Positions 28,328 to 46,799 of a stretch of DNA of 64,000 bases are shown here, one piece after another. Position 1 is the stretch's first letter. Each line of letters begins with the position of its first letter. A program made the position numbers and the translations under genes. Source of the stretch: Flaccisagitta enflata (lineage: Eukaryota; Chaetognatha; Sagittoidea; Aphragmophora); the NCBI GenBank assembly GCA_965153355.1, contig OZ231127.1, positions 71,796,001 to 71,860,000 on the forward strand, written 5' to 3'. Below the pieces are notes generated by a model, which had not been told where the DNA came from, ran no database searches, and saw only the letters and a program-made list of their open reading frames with translations.

Positions 28328-31300
28328 TCAATAATAATAATTTGATTGCAGAGTGTTTCCCTTGACAAATGTGCTGTTGATGGATGGAGTAACTTTATAT
28401 GAAGTCTGTTGGTGTTGTGGTTGTTGTTGCTGTTGTTGATTCGCTGAAGAATAAGCCGCGCCGCCGCTGCTGTAGTTCGACCCTGACACGGTTGAGGTCG
28501 CCCCACTACCGTAGGCTGCACTAGTGGCAGCGGATCCAGAATCATTGTTGTAACCGCTGGCGTTGCTGTTGTAACCGCTGGCGTTGCTGTTGTAATCGCT
28601 CGCATTGCTGTTGTAACCCCCGGTGCTGCCGCCATAGCCTCCAGTAGTATTGTCGTAACCACCAGCAGCGCTGTTGTATCCTCCCGCGGCGTTGTTGTAG
28701 CCGCCAGTGGCGCTGTTGTAACCCCCAGAGGCGTTGTTATAGCCACCACCGCTATTATCATAACCTGCAGAACTGACTGAATTATTGGCGGCCGACTGAG
28801 AATCTCCTCCACTGCCGCCAGCATAAGGATTGGCAGAATATCCGGAATTGTAACCAGAATCGTGATAGGAATTTTGAAACGAAGAGGCAGGAGCAGCAGA
28901 TGATGATGCCGGAGTTGAGTAACCGCCGGAATATCCGCTTTGAGAGGAATCGTAGGATTGATTGTTATAGTTATTGTAACCACCTCCGCCTCCACCTCCA
29001 CCTCTTCCACCACCACCACCTCCTCCTCTTCCACCACCACCACTACCACCCCGTCCGCCCCTGCCTCTTCCACGCCCACCGGGTATCCAACCTCCTCTCC
29101 CTCTCCCGGGCGGCCCTCTTCCTCTGCCAGCGGATTGTCCTCCTTCGCTGAGCGAATACGCTGATGCCTTGAACCTTTATCAAGGTAAAGAAACAAGAGC
29201 TTTATGGTTTCCATTTAAGATGCGTGCTTACATGTCCAAATATAAAAGAATGTCTTTATCCGTGGGTAAAGAGGTGATTTTAGGTATGTTGGTAGCTCTC
29301 AGGTCCTTCATATTAATCTAGCCTTGTCCTTGAGACTATTGGTAACAGCTTTTCCAAACAAATTTGAAATTAAACCTACTCTGTATCGGCGCTGGTGGCT
29401 TTGATGAAGTTGATTTTGGGTTTCTTGGGAGCCGGTGGGGGAGGGGGAGGCTTGGGATTCAGTTTATCTTTGTGCTTCTTGCTATCAATGTGCTGTAGAT
29501 AGAGAAGAAGTCGATTTATGGAATATTCAATTATTCATAGCAAGCATCCAATGCACAAATGAACAAAAATTGGTTGAGAGATTTTGGTTACTTGAGAAAA
29601 TTCTAGATACACATTTTAAAACATCTCGCCACATTGACTGTCGAACGCGACAACACTCAAGATTCATGAAAAGTTAACCTGTTCCCACTGTTGCGTCGAG
29701 TTCGCTTTGACTCCGCATGTTTCACAATGAAAGAAAGTGACGCCGGCGACTTCGGTCTTCTTGGCACCTTCCACCGTCGCCCCAGCAGCCACCCCAGCTG
29801 CAGGAGTTGCGGCAGTAGTAGGAGCTGCACCAGGAGTGACTTTCTTTTCCATCGCTTTAGCCGATCTCACAATGTCAGAGGAGGAAACTCGAGACAATTT
29901 CGATTTGTGTTTAGCTCCTAAGAATGGGGTTGGAAAAGTTTTATAATCACAGGTAGATGCATCAGGAGAATAGTGTTTTGATTGTTACTGCTGCTATTTA
30001 GATGTTTTGTTGTTACTGCTGCTATTGTTGTTACTGCTGCTATTGTTGTTACTGCTGCTGTTGTTACTGCTGCTATTGTTGTTACTGCTGCTATTGTTGT
30101 TACTGCTGCTATCGTTGCCGTTGTTACTGCTGCTATCGTTGCCGTTGTTACTGCTGCTATTGTTGTTGTTGTTACTGCTGCTATTGCTGTAGTTGTTGCT
30201 ATTGCTGTAGTTGTTACTGCTGCTATTGTTGTTGTTGTTACTGCTGCTATTGTGGTTGTTGTTACTGCTGCTATTGTTGTTGTTGTTACTGCTGCTATTG
30301 TTGTTGTTGTTACTGCTGCTATGGTGGTTGTTGTTACTGCTGCTATGGTGGTTGTTGTACTGCTGCTATGGTGGTTGTTGTACTGCTGCTATTGTGGTTG
30401 TTACTGCTGCTATTGTGGTTGTTACTGCTGCTATTGTGGTTGTTACTGCTGCTATTGTGGTTGTTACTGCTGCTATTGTGGTTGTTACTGCTGCTATTGT
30501 GGTTGTTACTGCTGCTATTGTGGTTGTTACTGCTGCTATTGTGGTTGTTACTGCTGCTATTGTGGTTGTTACTGCTGCTGTTGTTGTTGTTACTGCTGCT
30601 GTTGTTGTTGTTACTGCTGCTATTGTTGTTGTTACTGCTGCTATTGTTGTTGTTACTGCTGCTATTGTTGTTGTTACTGCTGCTATTGTTGTTGTTACTG
30701 CTGCTATTGTTGTTGTTACTGCTGCTATTGTTGTTGTTACTGCTGCTATTGTTGTTGTTACTGCTGCTATTGTTGTTGTTACTGCTGCTATTGTTGTTGT
30801 TACTGCTGCTATTGTTATTGTTACTGCTGCTATTGTTACTGCTGCTATTGTTGTTATTGTTACAGCCACTATTGTTGTTGTTGTTACTGCTGCTGTTTTT
30901 AATCGCGTGCTACGCGACTCTACACCCCACTTTTTTGGTCGGTCTGTCCGTCGGTCCATCACGTTTTACTTCTATTGGTTTTTTGCGGTTTTTGGCCTCA
31001 CTGCTCTTGCCCAAATGATCTGTTGACCTCAATTACGGCCCCAGCCCACCCACAGGCGACTGGGGTAGCCGTGTATCCGGCCTTGTGGATATTGTTGTTA
31101 CTACTGTTATTTCGTTGTTGTAACTGCTGCAATTTCATTGTGGTTGAAATGGCTGCTATTTCGTTGTTGTTACTGCTGCTATTTCGTTGTTGTTACTGCT
31201 GCTACTTCGTTGTTGTTACTGAGCACTGCTGTTTCGTAGTTGTGGTTGCTACTGTTGCCGTTTCATATTTGTTGTTGTTACTGCTGCTGTTTAATATTTG

Positions 31301-31375
31301 TTGTTGTTACTGCTGCTGTTTCATATTTGTTATTACTGCTGCTTTTTCGTGGTTGTCAACACTGCTGCTACTTCG

Positions 31376-31456
<81 letters not shown>

Positions 31457-33896
31457 CGTTGTTTCGCTTTTGTTTCGTTGTTGTTACGTTATTGTTGTTG
31501 TTACTGCTGCTACTTTGAGGTTGTTGTTGTTGCTGCTACTTCATTCATGTTATTGTTATTGTTGTTGTTGTTGATGTCTAAAATTTCTTTTTTAATGTCC
31601 TCTTACGGCGTCTTACCACACGTTAACAAAGTTGTTTCAGTTTACGTGGCGGTCATTGATGTAATGTGATGGTAATGGAGTTGTAATGGTGTGCGTTTCC
31701 TTAACTCAGTTCTTCAAGACTGACCTTTTAAGTGAGTATCCATCATTTGGGTGGAATTGACGGAGATGTTACAGACAAAGCAATTCAATCCGTCGGCTGA
31801 GAGAATCTTGGGCTGACCATCCTCACCCACAGCTTCACCATCTGTACCGGCAACTTCCGCCTGAAAGAATCAAGATTGACAGCTGCGCTTCATTACCGAT
31901 ACGACTAGTTGGATCAAGGACAAGACAAGCACCAACAACAACATCCACAATAACCACTATCAAAATCAATACAACCACAGTGGTTGAACCACTATAACAA
32001 CCCTAACAACAAGCTGACAATTAAAACAACAACAACGCCCGCGATCAACAAACCACACAATAGCGATAGCTACAATCAAATTACAACAGCTATCACTCCT
32101 ATCAGTCACAACGGAAAGAACAATCACTATCACGAACACATGGGAAAATGCTTTTATGTCCCCTGAGAAAAAATTCAGATTAGACGAGCGTTACCTTTAC
32201 AGCTGCAGGTGGTGAAACGATTAGGTCGTGGAGTTTCTGTCGTTTGGCGTGTTTCTTGCCTTCAATGTGCATTTGGTACTGTCCCTTTTCATTGAAGTCA
32301 ATGGAACAAACCTCGCAACGAATTATCTGCGGGGTAGAAAGATGTCAGGCCAATTCAATTGAATCACACACAAGAGACGATCGGAAAGAAGGAAGATCAT
32401 GAGAATGAATAAACAGAATGAAGACTGAAAAAGCAGAGAACAAGGCCAACACCTATAAGTCGCGTGCGAGACATAAATAACTTAAGATGACTTTTATTGA
32501 CTCAAGATGACTTAAAATGACTCAAGACAACTTTAAATGACTTAAAACGACCTAAAATAACTGAAATGACTACTTTGACCTATTTGATTTAAGTGACGGT
32601 CGGACGGACCGACGGACCGACAAAGCGGGTTGTAGAGTCGCGTGCACGCGACTAAAAATCATGGATCCATTACAAAACTTGGACAAGTAGCACAGACTCA
32701 CAAACAGATGAAAACAAGCATTGGAGTCAGAGCGGGAAAAAAAAGGTAAGGAGCTGACCAGAGTGACAAAGAGTAGTAAGTTGTCTTACATCGAGCACTC
32801 TTTTGCGTGGCAACGTTCCCGTGATGTTGCCGATGAGGGCCTTTGTGACGGGATCCGAGGAATTGCTGCCCATTGCGTGAAGAGCGCTGTTCGTCGCGTA
32901 ACCGTATCCCTCCATGCTCTCGAGTGGATCTGCGACGAGAGTAAAATAGGAAGGAAGAACTAACGCGAATCTAGATGACTAGGATCTAGCTTCTTTCGCC
33001 TTTCCTATCGCTTGCTGACTTAGATGTAATATCATAATTCATTCGCAGGGGTGTATATAGTTGAGCGGCTTATGATTTTATTCCCCCCCCCCTACCTTTG
33101 ATTTTCTTCCCCGCGAAGCGTTGCGTCGCGTTACAAAATCTTTGATTTTCTTCCCCTCTAAGCGATAAAACAGTACATTTTAGGTTTAAATAGTGTTAAA
33201 TTGTGTTGTAGTAATTGTATTTTACCTTTTGGTACTACCAAAAGTGTTAGATCTTCAAAAATTTTCTTTTTTCTTTTTTTTAGACTTGTGATTTTCTTCC
33301 CCATCTCCAAACTTTTTGATTTTATTCCCCCCCCCACGGGGGGGGGGGGGGGGAATACTCAACTTTATACACCCCTGTTCATTTGTTAAGATCGTGTTAA
33401 CCTTTACCCCAATGTTACTCACTTACTCAGTGCTATTATGTGCTTCTGGACTACCTTTCGATTAAACAGAAAATAATCGTCAGCACAGAATTTCAGCCAT
33501 CGTCACTCCTTTTTTCTAGCAATCACCTGATTCGTCGCCGTTTAAATTAGATCTTCTCACTGATTTCTCGTGTCTTTTGCCTTTGATATGCTGCCCGAGT
33601 TGTTCTTCGGAATTGAACTTGAGCCTGCAAAGTTTGCAATGCCGCGATTCGTCAAACGGGGATTCCCTTCCTTGCGAGTTTTTCGATGTCGCTGTTGCTG
33701 TCGTCGATGCCGCTTCCGTAGCACCGTCAACGTCGTCAGTATCTTGAGCTTGCACCTTCAATTGGTTCCTCCGGCGATTCGACCCTGGTTCAGAAACTGC
33801 GGTTTTGGCGGCAACGGGGACGCGTTCGCGATTGTTGGTTGTGACGTCTTCATCAAGAGTAAATCTATTGAGAGCAGCCAGAAGCTTCGCGGCCAT
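28328..33896 (-). CDS. Four-U1-type-zinc-finger RNA-binding-like protein with RGG and prion-like tail
   Basis: Exons: 33896-33527, 32929-32790, 32326-32195, 31860-31725, 29917-29679, 29492-29380, 29147-28328. All are GT-AG and in phase, encoding 649 residues plus a TGA stop. Four matrin/U1-type C2H2 fingers follow the CxxC...HxxxxxH pattern: CKLC...HIKGKRH (exon 1), CEVC...HIEGKKH (exon 3), CFVC...HLKGAKH (split over exons 4/5) and CETC...HIDSKKH (split over exons 5/6). A proline run and a KKPKINF segment follow. The last exon holds an RGG/Gly-rich stretch, about ten GGYN-type repeats of 7-8 residues, a Gln run and the end LQSNYYY. Such fingers bind double-stranded RNA in the ZNF346/ZNF385/ZFR group, so a nuclear RNA-binding, condensate-forming role is inferred. 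The start ATGGCC at 33896 was chosen because the triplet nine bases upstream is TTG, not ATG. I do not assign orthology within the group. Confidence 0.85.
29980..30895. repeat. Complex CTG/TTG array
   Basis: About 40 tandem units of ACTGCTGCTATTGTTGTTGTT type, 15-24 bp, in an intron of the zinc-finger gene. The long frames over it (poly-Leu, poly-Cys, poly-Val/Thr) are artefacts. Confidence 0.95.
30896..31087 (-). mobile_element. Hairpin element, family A, inside the CTG/TTG array
   Basis: T5, hairpin ATCGCGTGCTACGCGAC, GGTCGGTCTGTCC, GGCCCCAGCCCACCCAC, ending CCGTGTATCCGGCCTTGT. The trinucleotide repeat continues on both sides. Confidence 0.8.
31370..31456. repeat. (TTG)n microsatellite
   Basis: About 28 TTG units in an intron. 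Confidence 0.97.
32439..32658 (+). mobile_element. Hairpin element, family A
   Basis: AACAAGGCCAACACCTATAA, AGTCGCGTGCGAG, AAGATGACTT-type body, GGACCGACGGACCGAC, hairpin GTCGCGTGCACGCGAC, TAAAAA. Lies in an intron of the zinc-finger gene. Confidence 0.85.
33046..33377. mobile_element. hAT-type MITE
   Basis: Ends CAGGGGTGTATATAGTTGAG and CTCAACTTTATACACCCCTG. Flanks TTCATTCG and TTCATTTG give an 8-bp duplication with one change. Internal poly-C and poly-G runs form inverted arms (TTATTCCCCCCC / GGGGGGGAATA). Confidence 0.7.
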
Positions 33897-34038
33897 AATC
33901 GGCAAGGACCGCCATTGAACGCAAAAATCAAAATGAGTGACTCGGTGAAATAGTTTTTAAGTCAAAGACGCAATGCTCTAATTGATGATGCGAATTGACA
34001 ACTGACGTTGGAAAAAAAAGACAGTGTTCAGGTATAAA

Positions 34039-34498
34039 CAGGGGTACGAAAGCTAAAAAGTTTTTAACATTTTTTAACTTTTTTTAACTTTTTACAACTT
34101 TTAAAGTAAAGTTAAAAAAAGTTAAAAACTGTTAAAAAAGGTTAAATAGTTAAAAAAAGTTACAAAATGTTAAAAAAAGTTAAAAAGTTAAAAAGTTAAA
34201 AAATCAGGTTAAAAAGTTAAAAAGTTAAAAAATTAAAAAGTTAAAAAACTTTGATAGCCCATGGTTTTTAGTCAGTGCTTTTTTATTGCCGACTGCGGTG
34301 TTTTAACATTTTTTAACTTTTTTTAACCTTTTTTAACTTTTTGTTTTTTAACTTTTTAACATTTTTTAACTTTTTTTAATATTTTTTAACTTTTTTAACC
34401 TTTTTTAACTTTTTTTAACTTTTTACAACTTTTAAAAAAAAGGTTAAAAAGTTAAAAAGTTAAAAAAAGTTTAAAAAATTTTAGCTTTCCTACCCCTG
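34039..34498. mobile_element. MITE made of GTTAAAAA repeats
   Basis: Ends CAGGGGTACGAAAGCTAAAA and TTTTAGCTTTCCTACCCCTG, with TATAAA on both sides. The interior is an imperfect palindrome of GTTAAAAA / TTTTTAAC repeats. It lies between the zinc-finger gene and PSMA1. Confidence 0.7.
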
Positions 34499-34683
34499 TA
34501 TAAAGCAGAAAAAACGTATATAGGATCACAATGAACGGTATCAGGAAGAATGAGAGCAGCAAAGCTAAAGTGAATTTCTAAGTTTATCCAAACAATCAAA
34601 ACTGACATACATGATGTCCGCGTGTGCGATATCCCAAATCATTTCGAAAAGTAATTTTTTCCCGTAAAAAAGGCAAAAACTAC

Positions 34684-34689
34684 TTTATT
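34684..34689 (-). terminator. Likely PSMA1 polyadenylation signal
   Basis: AATAAA on the minus strand, about 95 bases downstream of the PSMA1 stop codon. It is the first such hexamer after the stop. Confidence 0.5.
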
Positions 34690-34781
34690 ATCTGCACAAG
34701 TGTTTTTTTTTCTGAACGCTTTTACCATCTAGCTCTCTTCAGGCAACATAAATTGCTCAACAGGCGATAAAATTCCTTCTC

Positions 34782-37852
<3,071 letters not shown>

Positions 37853-38018
37853 TTAGGCTTAATATCTAGCAGAGTGAAAGAGAGAGAGAGGGGGAAAAAT
37901 GGCATCACTAAAGCCCAAAATCTATCAATCAATCGATCAAGGAATTCGCACAACTGAGCGAAACGAGGGAAAATGTTAAATGGGGAAAAAAACGATTAAA
38001 ATGTTTAAAAATGAAAAA

Positions 38019-38266
38019 AACAAGGTCATTAGACCTAAGTCGCGTGCATCGGCACTTTCAAAAAAAGTCAGGCAGACAGACAGGCAAACAATTTTTTTGC
38101 AAAAAGACATTTGAAATGACTGTTTACTGCTACAAAGTTCCTACTCTACCATTCAGAGACATAAAAAACGCATGAAAAAGCCTTTAAAAGAGCTTTGTGA
38201 CGGACCGACCGACGGACCGACCGACCGAAAAGTGGCTTATAGAGTCGCGTAGCACGCGACTAAAAA
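38019..38266 (+). mobile_element. Hairpin element, family A
   Basis: AACAAGGTCATTAGACCTAA, AGTCGCGTGCATC, GACGGACCGACCGACGG, hairpin GTCGCGTAGCACGCGAC, TAAAAA. Lies upstream of PSMA1. Confidence 0.8.
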
Positions 38267-38460
38267 CCTTTATGGAAAAAGAGTAAACAAGCAACAAATT
38301 TTTATCACAGTCGACGTTGCAAATAAGAACGAGGGTATCATCCGGTATCAGGGTTTTTTTTTCAACAACGAAGAAAAATGTGAAAAGACCGGTCACAGAC
38401 AAGAAGGGGAGGAGGGGATGAACATTAGGGGATACTTGAATTCAACATCGCTAGCATTGA

Positions 38461-38561
38461 TCAGAGTTCACCATCGACGTAGGCGGGCGGTAGCGGGCTA
38501 CGATCAAGGAGCATGGTTTCTTTTTCGCGTTGTGGAGTGACTGACATTCGCTCATAAAAGT
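38461..38561 (-). CDS. Possible terminal exon of an unidentified gene
   Basis: A T-rich tract and TTTTAG acceptor precede an open segment that starts in phase 1 and reads FYERMSVTPQREKET...PPAYVDGEL before TGA. Composition is coding-like and unlike the A/T-rich surroundings. An upstream partner ending in phase 1 is not clear. A 41-codon frame from an ATG near 39107 ending at GATG/GTCATT would fit but has no other support. I do not recognise the product. Confidence 0.35.
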
Positions 38562-38569
38562 CTAAAAAA

Positions 38570-40320
38570 AAGAGAGAAATAAAAGAGGAAAAGGAGAGAA
38601 AATAAGTGGAAAAAAAGAGTGAAATAAAAAAAGAGTGAAAAAAGTGAGAAAAAAAAATATTTTTTTTTTCTGGAAAACAAAGAGAGAAGGCAACAATCAG
38701 CAAATGGGTAACGCCAATAAAAGAAATAATTTTTTTCTTTAAAAACGAGAATATTTAACAGGCAGCGATGAAGCAGTGCTTCCATAATAAAAACAAATAT
38801 CACGATTATCACGAGTGAATGATGAAAGACGGAATGAGGTAGAACAGGCATATCACAGCCGCTAGTTTAAGAACTATAGCTAGTTGAATAACTACTAAGT
38901 TGCCAATATGGGCAGAATTAAAAACGATCCAGGGTAAAACTGGACGGAAATAAAACTAGAACTAATGACCATCAATATCGCTGGAGGGAAATTCCGTCTG
39001 TCTGTTCAAAAGTAAGGACGCGTTCGTGCGTTGCAGAGAGATCGCCAATTTTTGAAAAAAGTGGCCAACAACAACCGATTCATTCGCGTAAAAAAAATAC
39101 GACGTCATGCGAGGCGCCGCGCGAGCCGGGAGTTTTGTAAATATTGCTCATTTGTTGTCGGAAGAAAAACAATTATAGTAGCGCAACCTTGAAACGAAAA
39201 AAGAAAATTAAAAAAAAGAAGAACGCCTAGATACTGTATCCATGGCAATTATCGATTTATATTGAACATTAGAAGGGAGACAATAGGCTGAGTCTGAAAC
39301 ATTAGGGGGTATTTTGAGCATTTTCAAAGCTGTGTCACCGTTGTAAAAATGCAACCACATTGATGATTTTTGGTGTGCATCCTCCTTGAACATTGTACTT
39401 TGACTAAAAAAGGGAATTTTGGGCTGAACTGCCTACAAAATGACCAATTTACCCCTTTTACCTACCACTACCTTGTCAAATATGGATTTTTGAAGCTTGA
39501 CAACCCCAAATCTATCATCAATATATCCAAAAAATGAATTTTCCCAAGGTATCCTGAACTTGAGTTATGCTTATTAGATGTTACTTAAGGGATTTGGGCT
39601 AAAGAAATCCAAATCCACCAGTTTGTTTTTTCCTAATATTGTCCTCAAGCCAACTCCACTACTTTTTGACCAAATTTGCATAAATATCGTATATTACTTC
39701 CAATTGAGTTTTTTGCAGTCAAATTCTATAATCTAAGTCCAAAAACTCTTTCAATCCACTCATCAGCACTTCAGCTAAGGAGCCGACTCAAAAATTGCTA
39801 CCTTACTCAACCTCTAGGCTCAGAACGAGATCTTATGTTTTCCTAGTTCTACCTTATCAGCGTGAGAGGTCGCGAGGGGCGTTGTCTCCTGTCATTAAGC
39901 TTCAGTGTAGAGCTTTCGTGTGTTCATGGTCATTACTGGGATCATTTTCAAGGCCACGATATCGGCTACTGTATCATCTTGTTCTCTTCCTTGAAGATAG
40001 CCTTTTAAATGATTATAACAAACAGAAATGAATTCTATTCAACTTTGAGTGGCACAATGAAATTTCATTTCCTAACTTAATCTAAGATTCCAGTATATAA
40101 AAAAATAGTAGAAAAAATATTTTTTCCTCTCTCTAATCCTTGAGCAAATTTGGAAACCTAAAACGAATAACCTGTTAACAAAAACTGATTAAAGGCATCT
40201 GTAAATATAAATGAAACTTTTTGGAAATTTTTTTTTTTGAAATCTTAACCGAATAACCTGTAAATGACCTGTTAATAATCTGTAAATGTATATGAAACCT
40301 TCTACATGAATTCTACATGA
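38570..40320. other. Spacer between the minus-strand genes and TEKT2
   Basis: No supported gene. A CG-rich patch at 39100-39135 (GACGTCATGCGAGGCGCCGC) could be a promoter. Confidence 0.35.
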
Positions 40321-40327
40321 ATTTGCC

Positions 40328-40366
<39 letters not shown>

Positions 40367-40369
<3 letters not shown>

Positions 40370-40518
40370 AAGGACGTTAACACGGTCGCGGACGGATGGG
40401 CAGGAGTAGGAAGGCGAAAAAGCGCTATTTCGAAAGAATTACGGACAGACCAATGGACCGACAGACCGACCGACCGACACAGCAAGGTGAGTAGAGTCGC
40501 TAGTCCACCACTAAAAAA
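40367..40518 (+). mobile_element. Degenerate family A element
   Basis: AACAAGGACGTTAACACGGTC, GGATGGGCAGGAG, GACCGACCGACCGAC, worn hairpin GTCGCTAGTCCACCAC, TAAAAAA. Directly follows a (GA)n tract. Confidence 0.65.
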
Positions 40519-40587
40519 GACAGACAGAGAGCCAAACATCCTTATTTGCGCACACACTCCTCTCAGACTAAAATACTCAAAGCGGAT

Positions 40588-40945
40588 GGACAGAGAGACA
40601 TTGTGGATCAAACAGTTTGGCAGAGAAACATTGTGAAGCAAACAGTGGGACAGAGAGACATTATGAAGCAAACAGTTCAACAGAGAGACATCGTGAAGCA
40701 AGCAGTTGGACAGAGCGATATTGTGAAGCAAAAAGGTGGATAGGGAGAAATTTTTAAGTAATTGATTGGACAGAGACATTGTGAAGCGAACAGATTGACA
40801 GAGAGACAGTGTGAAGGAAACAGTGGAACAGAAAGACATTGTGTAGTAATCAGTTGGACAGAGAGATATTGTGAAGCAGACAGTGGGACAGAGAGAGATT
40901 GTGAAGCAAACAGCTGGACAGAGAGACATTGTGAAGCAGAGGATC
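40588..40945 (+). repeat. 30-bp minisatellite upstream of TEKT2
   Basis: About 12 units of ACAGAGAGACATTGTGAAGC plus ten more bases (AAACAGTTGG type). It ends about 85 bases before the TEKT2 start codon. Confidence 0.9.
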
Positions 40946-41028
40946 TTCGAAATGGAAAAAAAGTTTGTTTTTTCTTCATTGTGCAGAGTAAACCGTTTAC
41001 AACAATAAAAAACACTTACAAACAAAAA

Positions 41029-44579
<3,551 letters not shown>

Positions 44580-45537
44580 AAGCTTGAAGGCGCATCATCA
44601 TGCCGGTACCTACACTCCTACAGCATGATGGCATCATCTGTTTTGCTTAAGATTAGCTAAGTTGATGAGTGGCTAAATAGCGAAAGACAAAAAATTGCTC
44701 GGGCTTGCTCGTCTTTCAAGAATATCACTTTAGTTACAAGGACAATGGTGATCCATTTCTTGAAGGTTTGACAAAACAACGAGGTGTTGAAAACATTTAT
44801 ATATTGGTCATTGGGCTTTGGGATAACATTTTAGTCGCCACCCAGAAATGGAACGAGCGTCCTGGCCCGACGATGAATATATGCTGCGTTTGTTCTATTC
44901 TGCCATACTCTTTTGTTCCTGGGTGCAGCCTCGTTGGCTGGCTGGTCGGTAAGTCGGTCCGTCTATCTGTCCGTCAACAAACCCACCTGACGCACCTGTT
45001 GGCCCTTTAGGTGTTGTCAGTGTCCTGATTTGCCATGAACTGCAATCATGCACAAACTAGTCTTTAATTTCATTCCCACATTAATTGCACAAATTTCTAG
45101 TTTGTCTGTCAAATATAATATTTCAATGTGTACAACCTGAATCTGTTCTGTGTACAACCTGAATCGGTACTGTATCGAAACCCAGTCTTTCCTTTACCGG
45201 GACAAAATCTATGGAATGCCAAAGAAAATGATCGAAAGCTATGATTTTCTTTTGTTCATTTGAAACATTTCAGTTTTCTGCAATCATGTAAAAATTACTC
45301 GAGTGCGGTTTAGATGATCTTTATCTTATGTTGAGCCAAAACGTCTCACTTTGAGTTGATTGAGAAATATATATCACCCTCATGACTTTTTTTATCTCTT
45401 TTTGGTCTTCAGTTGATCCCGGTCGACAGCTGGTTGGATACTTGGTTGGTTGGTGGTTGACGATAACTTAGCGGGCATAGTCAATCAGTTCAGTGGGCTA
45501 CCAATAAGTCCTAACGAGTTAGCTACCGATTAGCTGT

Positions 45538-46335
45538 ACCAGTGATGGCGGCCGTCGCCGTGAGGAAAAAAATCGTAAGCATTAGTCATTTTTCACTACG
45601 CTTTTTTCTTCAATCACTGCAATTTCTTTTATTTGTTAGATCAAATCAAGAGCAATTTTATGTATTGATTACACTGAAAATCAGAGAAAAGTAGGACTGA
45701 GCCAAATGAGCTAAATGAGCTAAAATACTCAAAATCACTCAACCAGATGACCAGCTATGCTCACTGACATGCTTTCTTGAATTTACATGCATATATCAAA
45801 ATATTATTCTATCCCATTAAAAGAAAAAAAAACCGAGCTAAATGAGCAAAATTACTCAAAAACGCCCTCTCAGATGAGCAGCTATGCTCACTGACATGCT
45901 ATCTTGTATTTGCAAGCTGAAACATGTATGAAAACATCAATTCATTTATGGCATTTAAAATAAGAAAAAAAAACTGAGCAAAATAAGCTAGATGAGCTAG
46001 AATGCTCAAAAACACCCTAACAGATAAGCAGCTATGCTCATGAACATGTTTCCTTGTATTTTCATGCCCAAGATAAAACACACTCCTTTATTGATCCTAC
46101 AGAAAATCATAAAAAAATTGAAAAAAATTCAATTATAATTTTTCGTAAAAAAATCTTTAAAAATTCATAACTTGAAAAATATTTTTCGTAAAGCATTCTG
46201 TTTAGCGGCAAATGAAAGAGAATTATTAAATTTACTTACCCTATCAATTTCATTGGAGGCCCCAATTGCTTGATCGAGATGCAATTTTTTCCCATATGAA
46301 AATGAAAACCATATTTCTTTGGAATATGTAAAAAA
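45538..46335 (-). mobile_element. Dispersed repeat J, copy 1
   Basis: One end is GGCGGCCGTCGCCGTGAGG then A7. The body is about three units of 130-145 bp (CAGCTATGCTCACTGACATG, then AATGAGC). The far end is TTTAGCGGCAAATGAAAGAG. An inverted copy lies at 58225-59515. Orientation is by analogy. Confidence 0.65.
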
Positions 46336-46364
46336 GTCGAACCCTGGCCTCGACTGTTTTTCTA

Positions 46365-46460
46365 ATGAATGAATGAATGAATGAATGAATGAATGAATGA
46401 ATGAATGAATAAATGAATGAATAAATGAATGAATGAACGAATGAATGAACGAATGAATGA
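46365..46460. repeat. (GAAT)n microsatellite
   Basis: About 24 units. Confidence 0.95.
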
Positions 46461-46799
46461 GTGAATCAAATACAACTTGTTTGCATGCAATTCAAGGGAT
46501 TTTCACAGATTCGGAATTCTTTCTGACTGGACAACTTTCTCTGACATCAAATATCTGAATGTAATCAGAGAATTTTGGTTTTATTTTCTTCTCGATCATT
46601 CGAACTACGGTAGACAAATCCTAATTACTAGAAAAATACATTACAAAGCCATCATTGATACGCTCATCTTCGTCATGTGTCAGCGAGTGAGCGTCGACAT
46701 CGCCGATTCAACATCATCATCGTCGTGAAAATCGTCTGCCTTATTTCACGATTAACATCATCATTTACATCGAAGTGATCGTTGTCATCATCATCGCGT

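Noticed and set aside
29982-31018. 200-340-codon frames rich in Leu, Cys, Val or Thr
   Set aside because: Trinucleotide-type array in an intron, with an inserted hairpin element. All frames are open because of the repeat.
40546-40960. Upstream coding exon of TEKT2 over the 30-bp repeat
   Set aside because: Open only because the unit is 30 bp. TEKT2's own start at 41029 gives the full family length.
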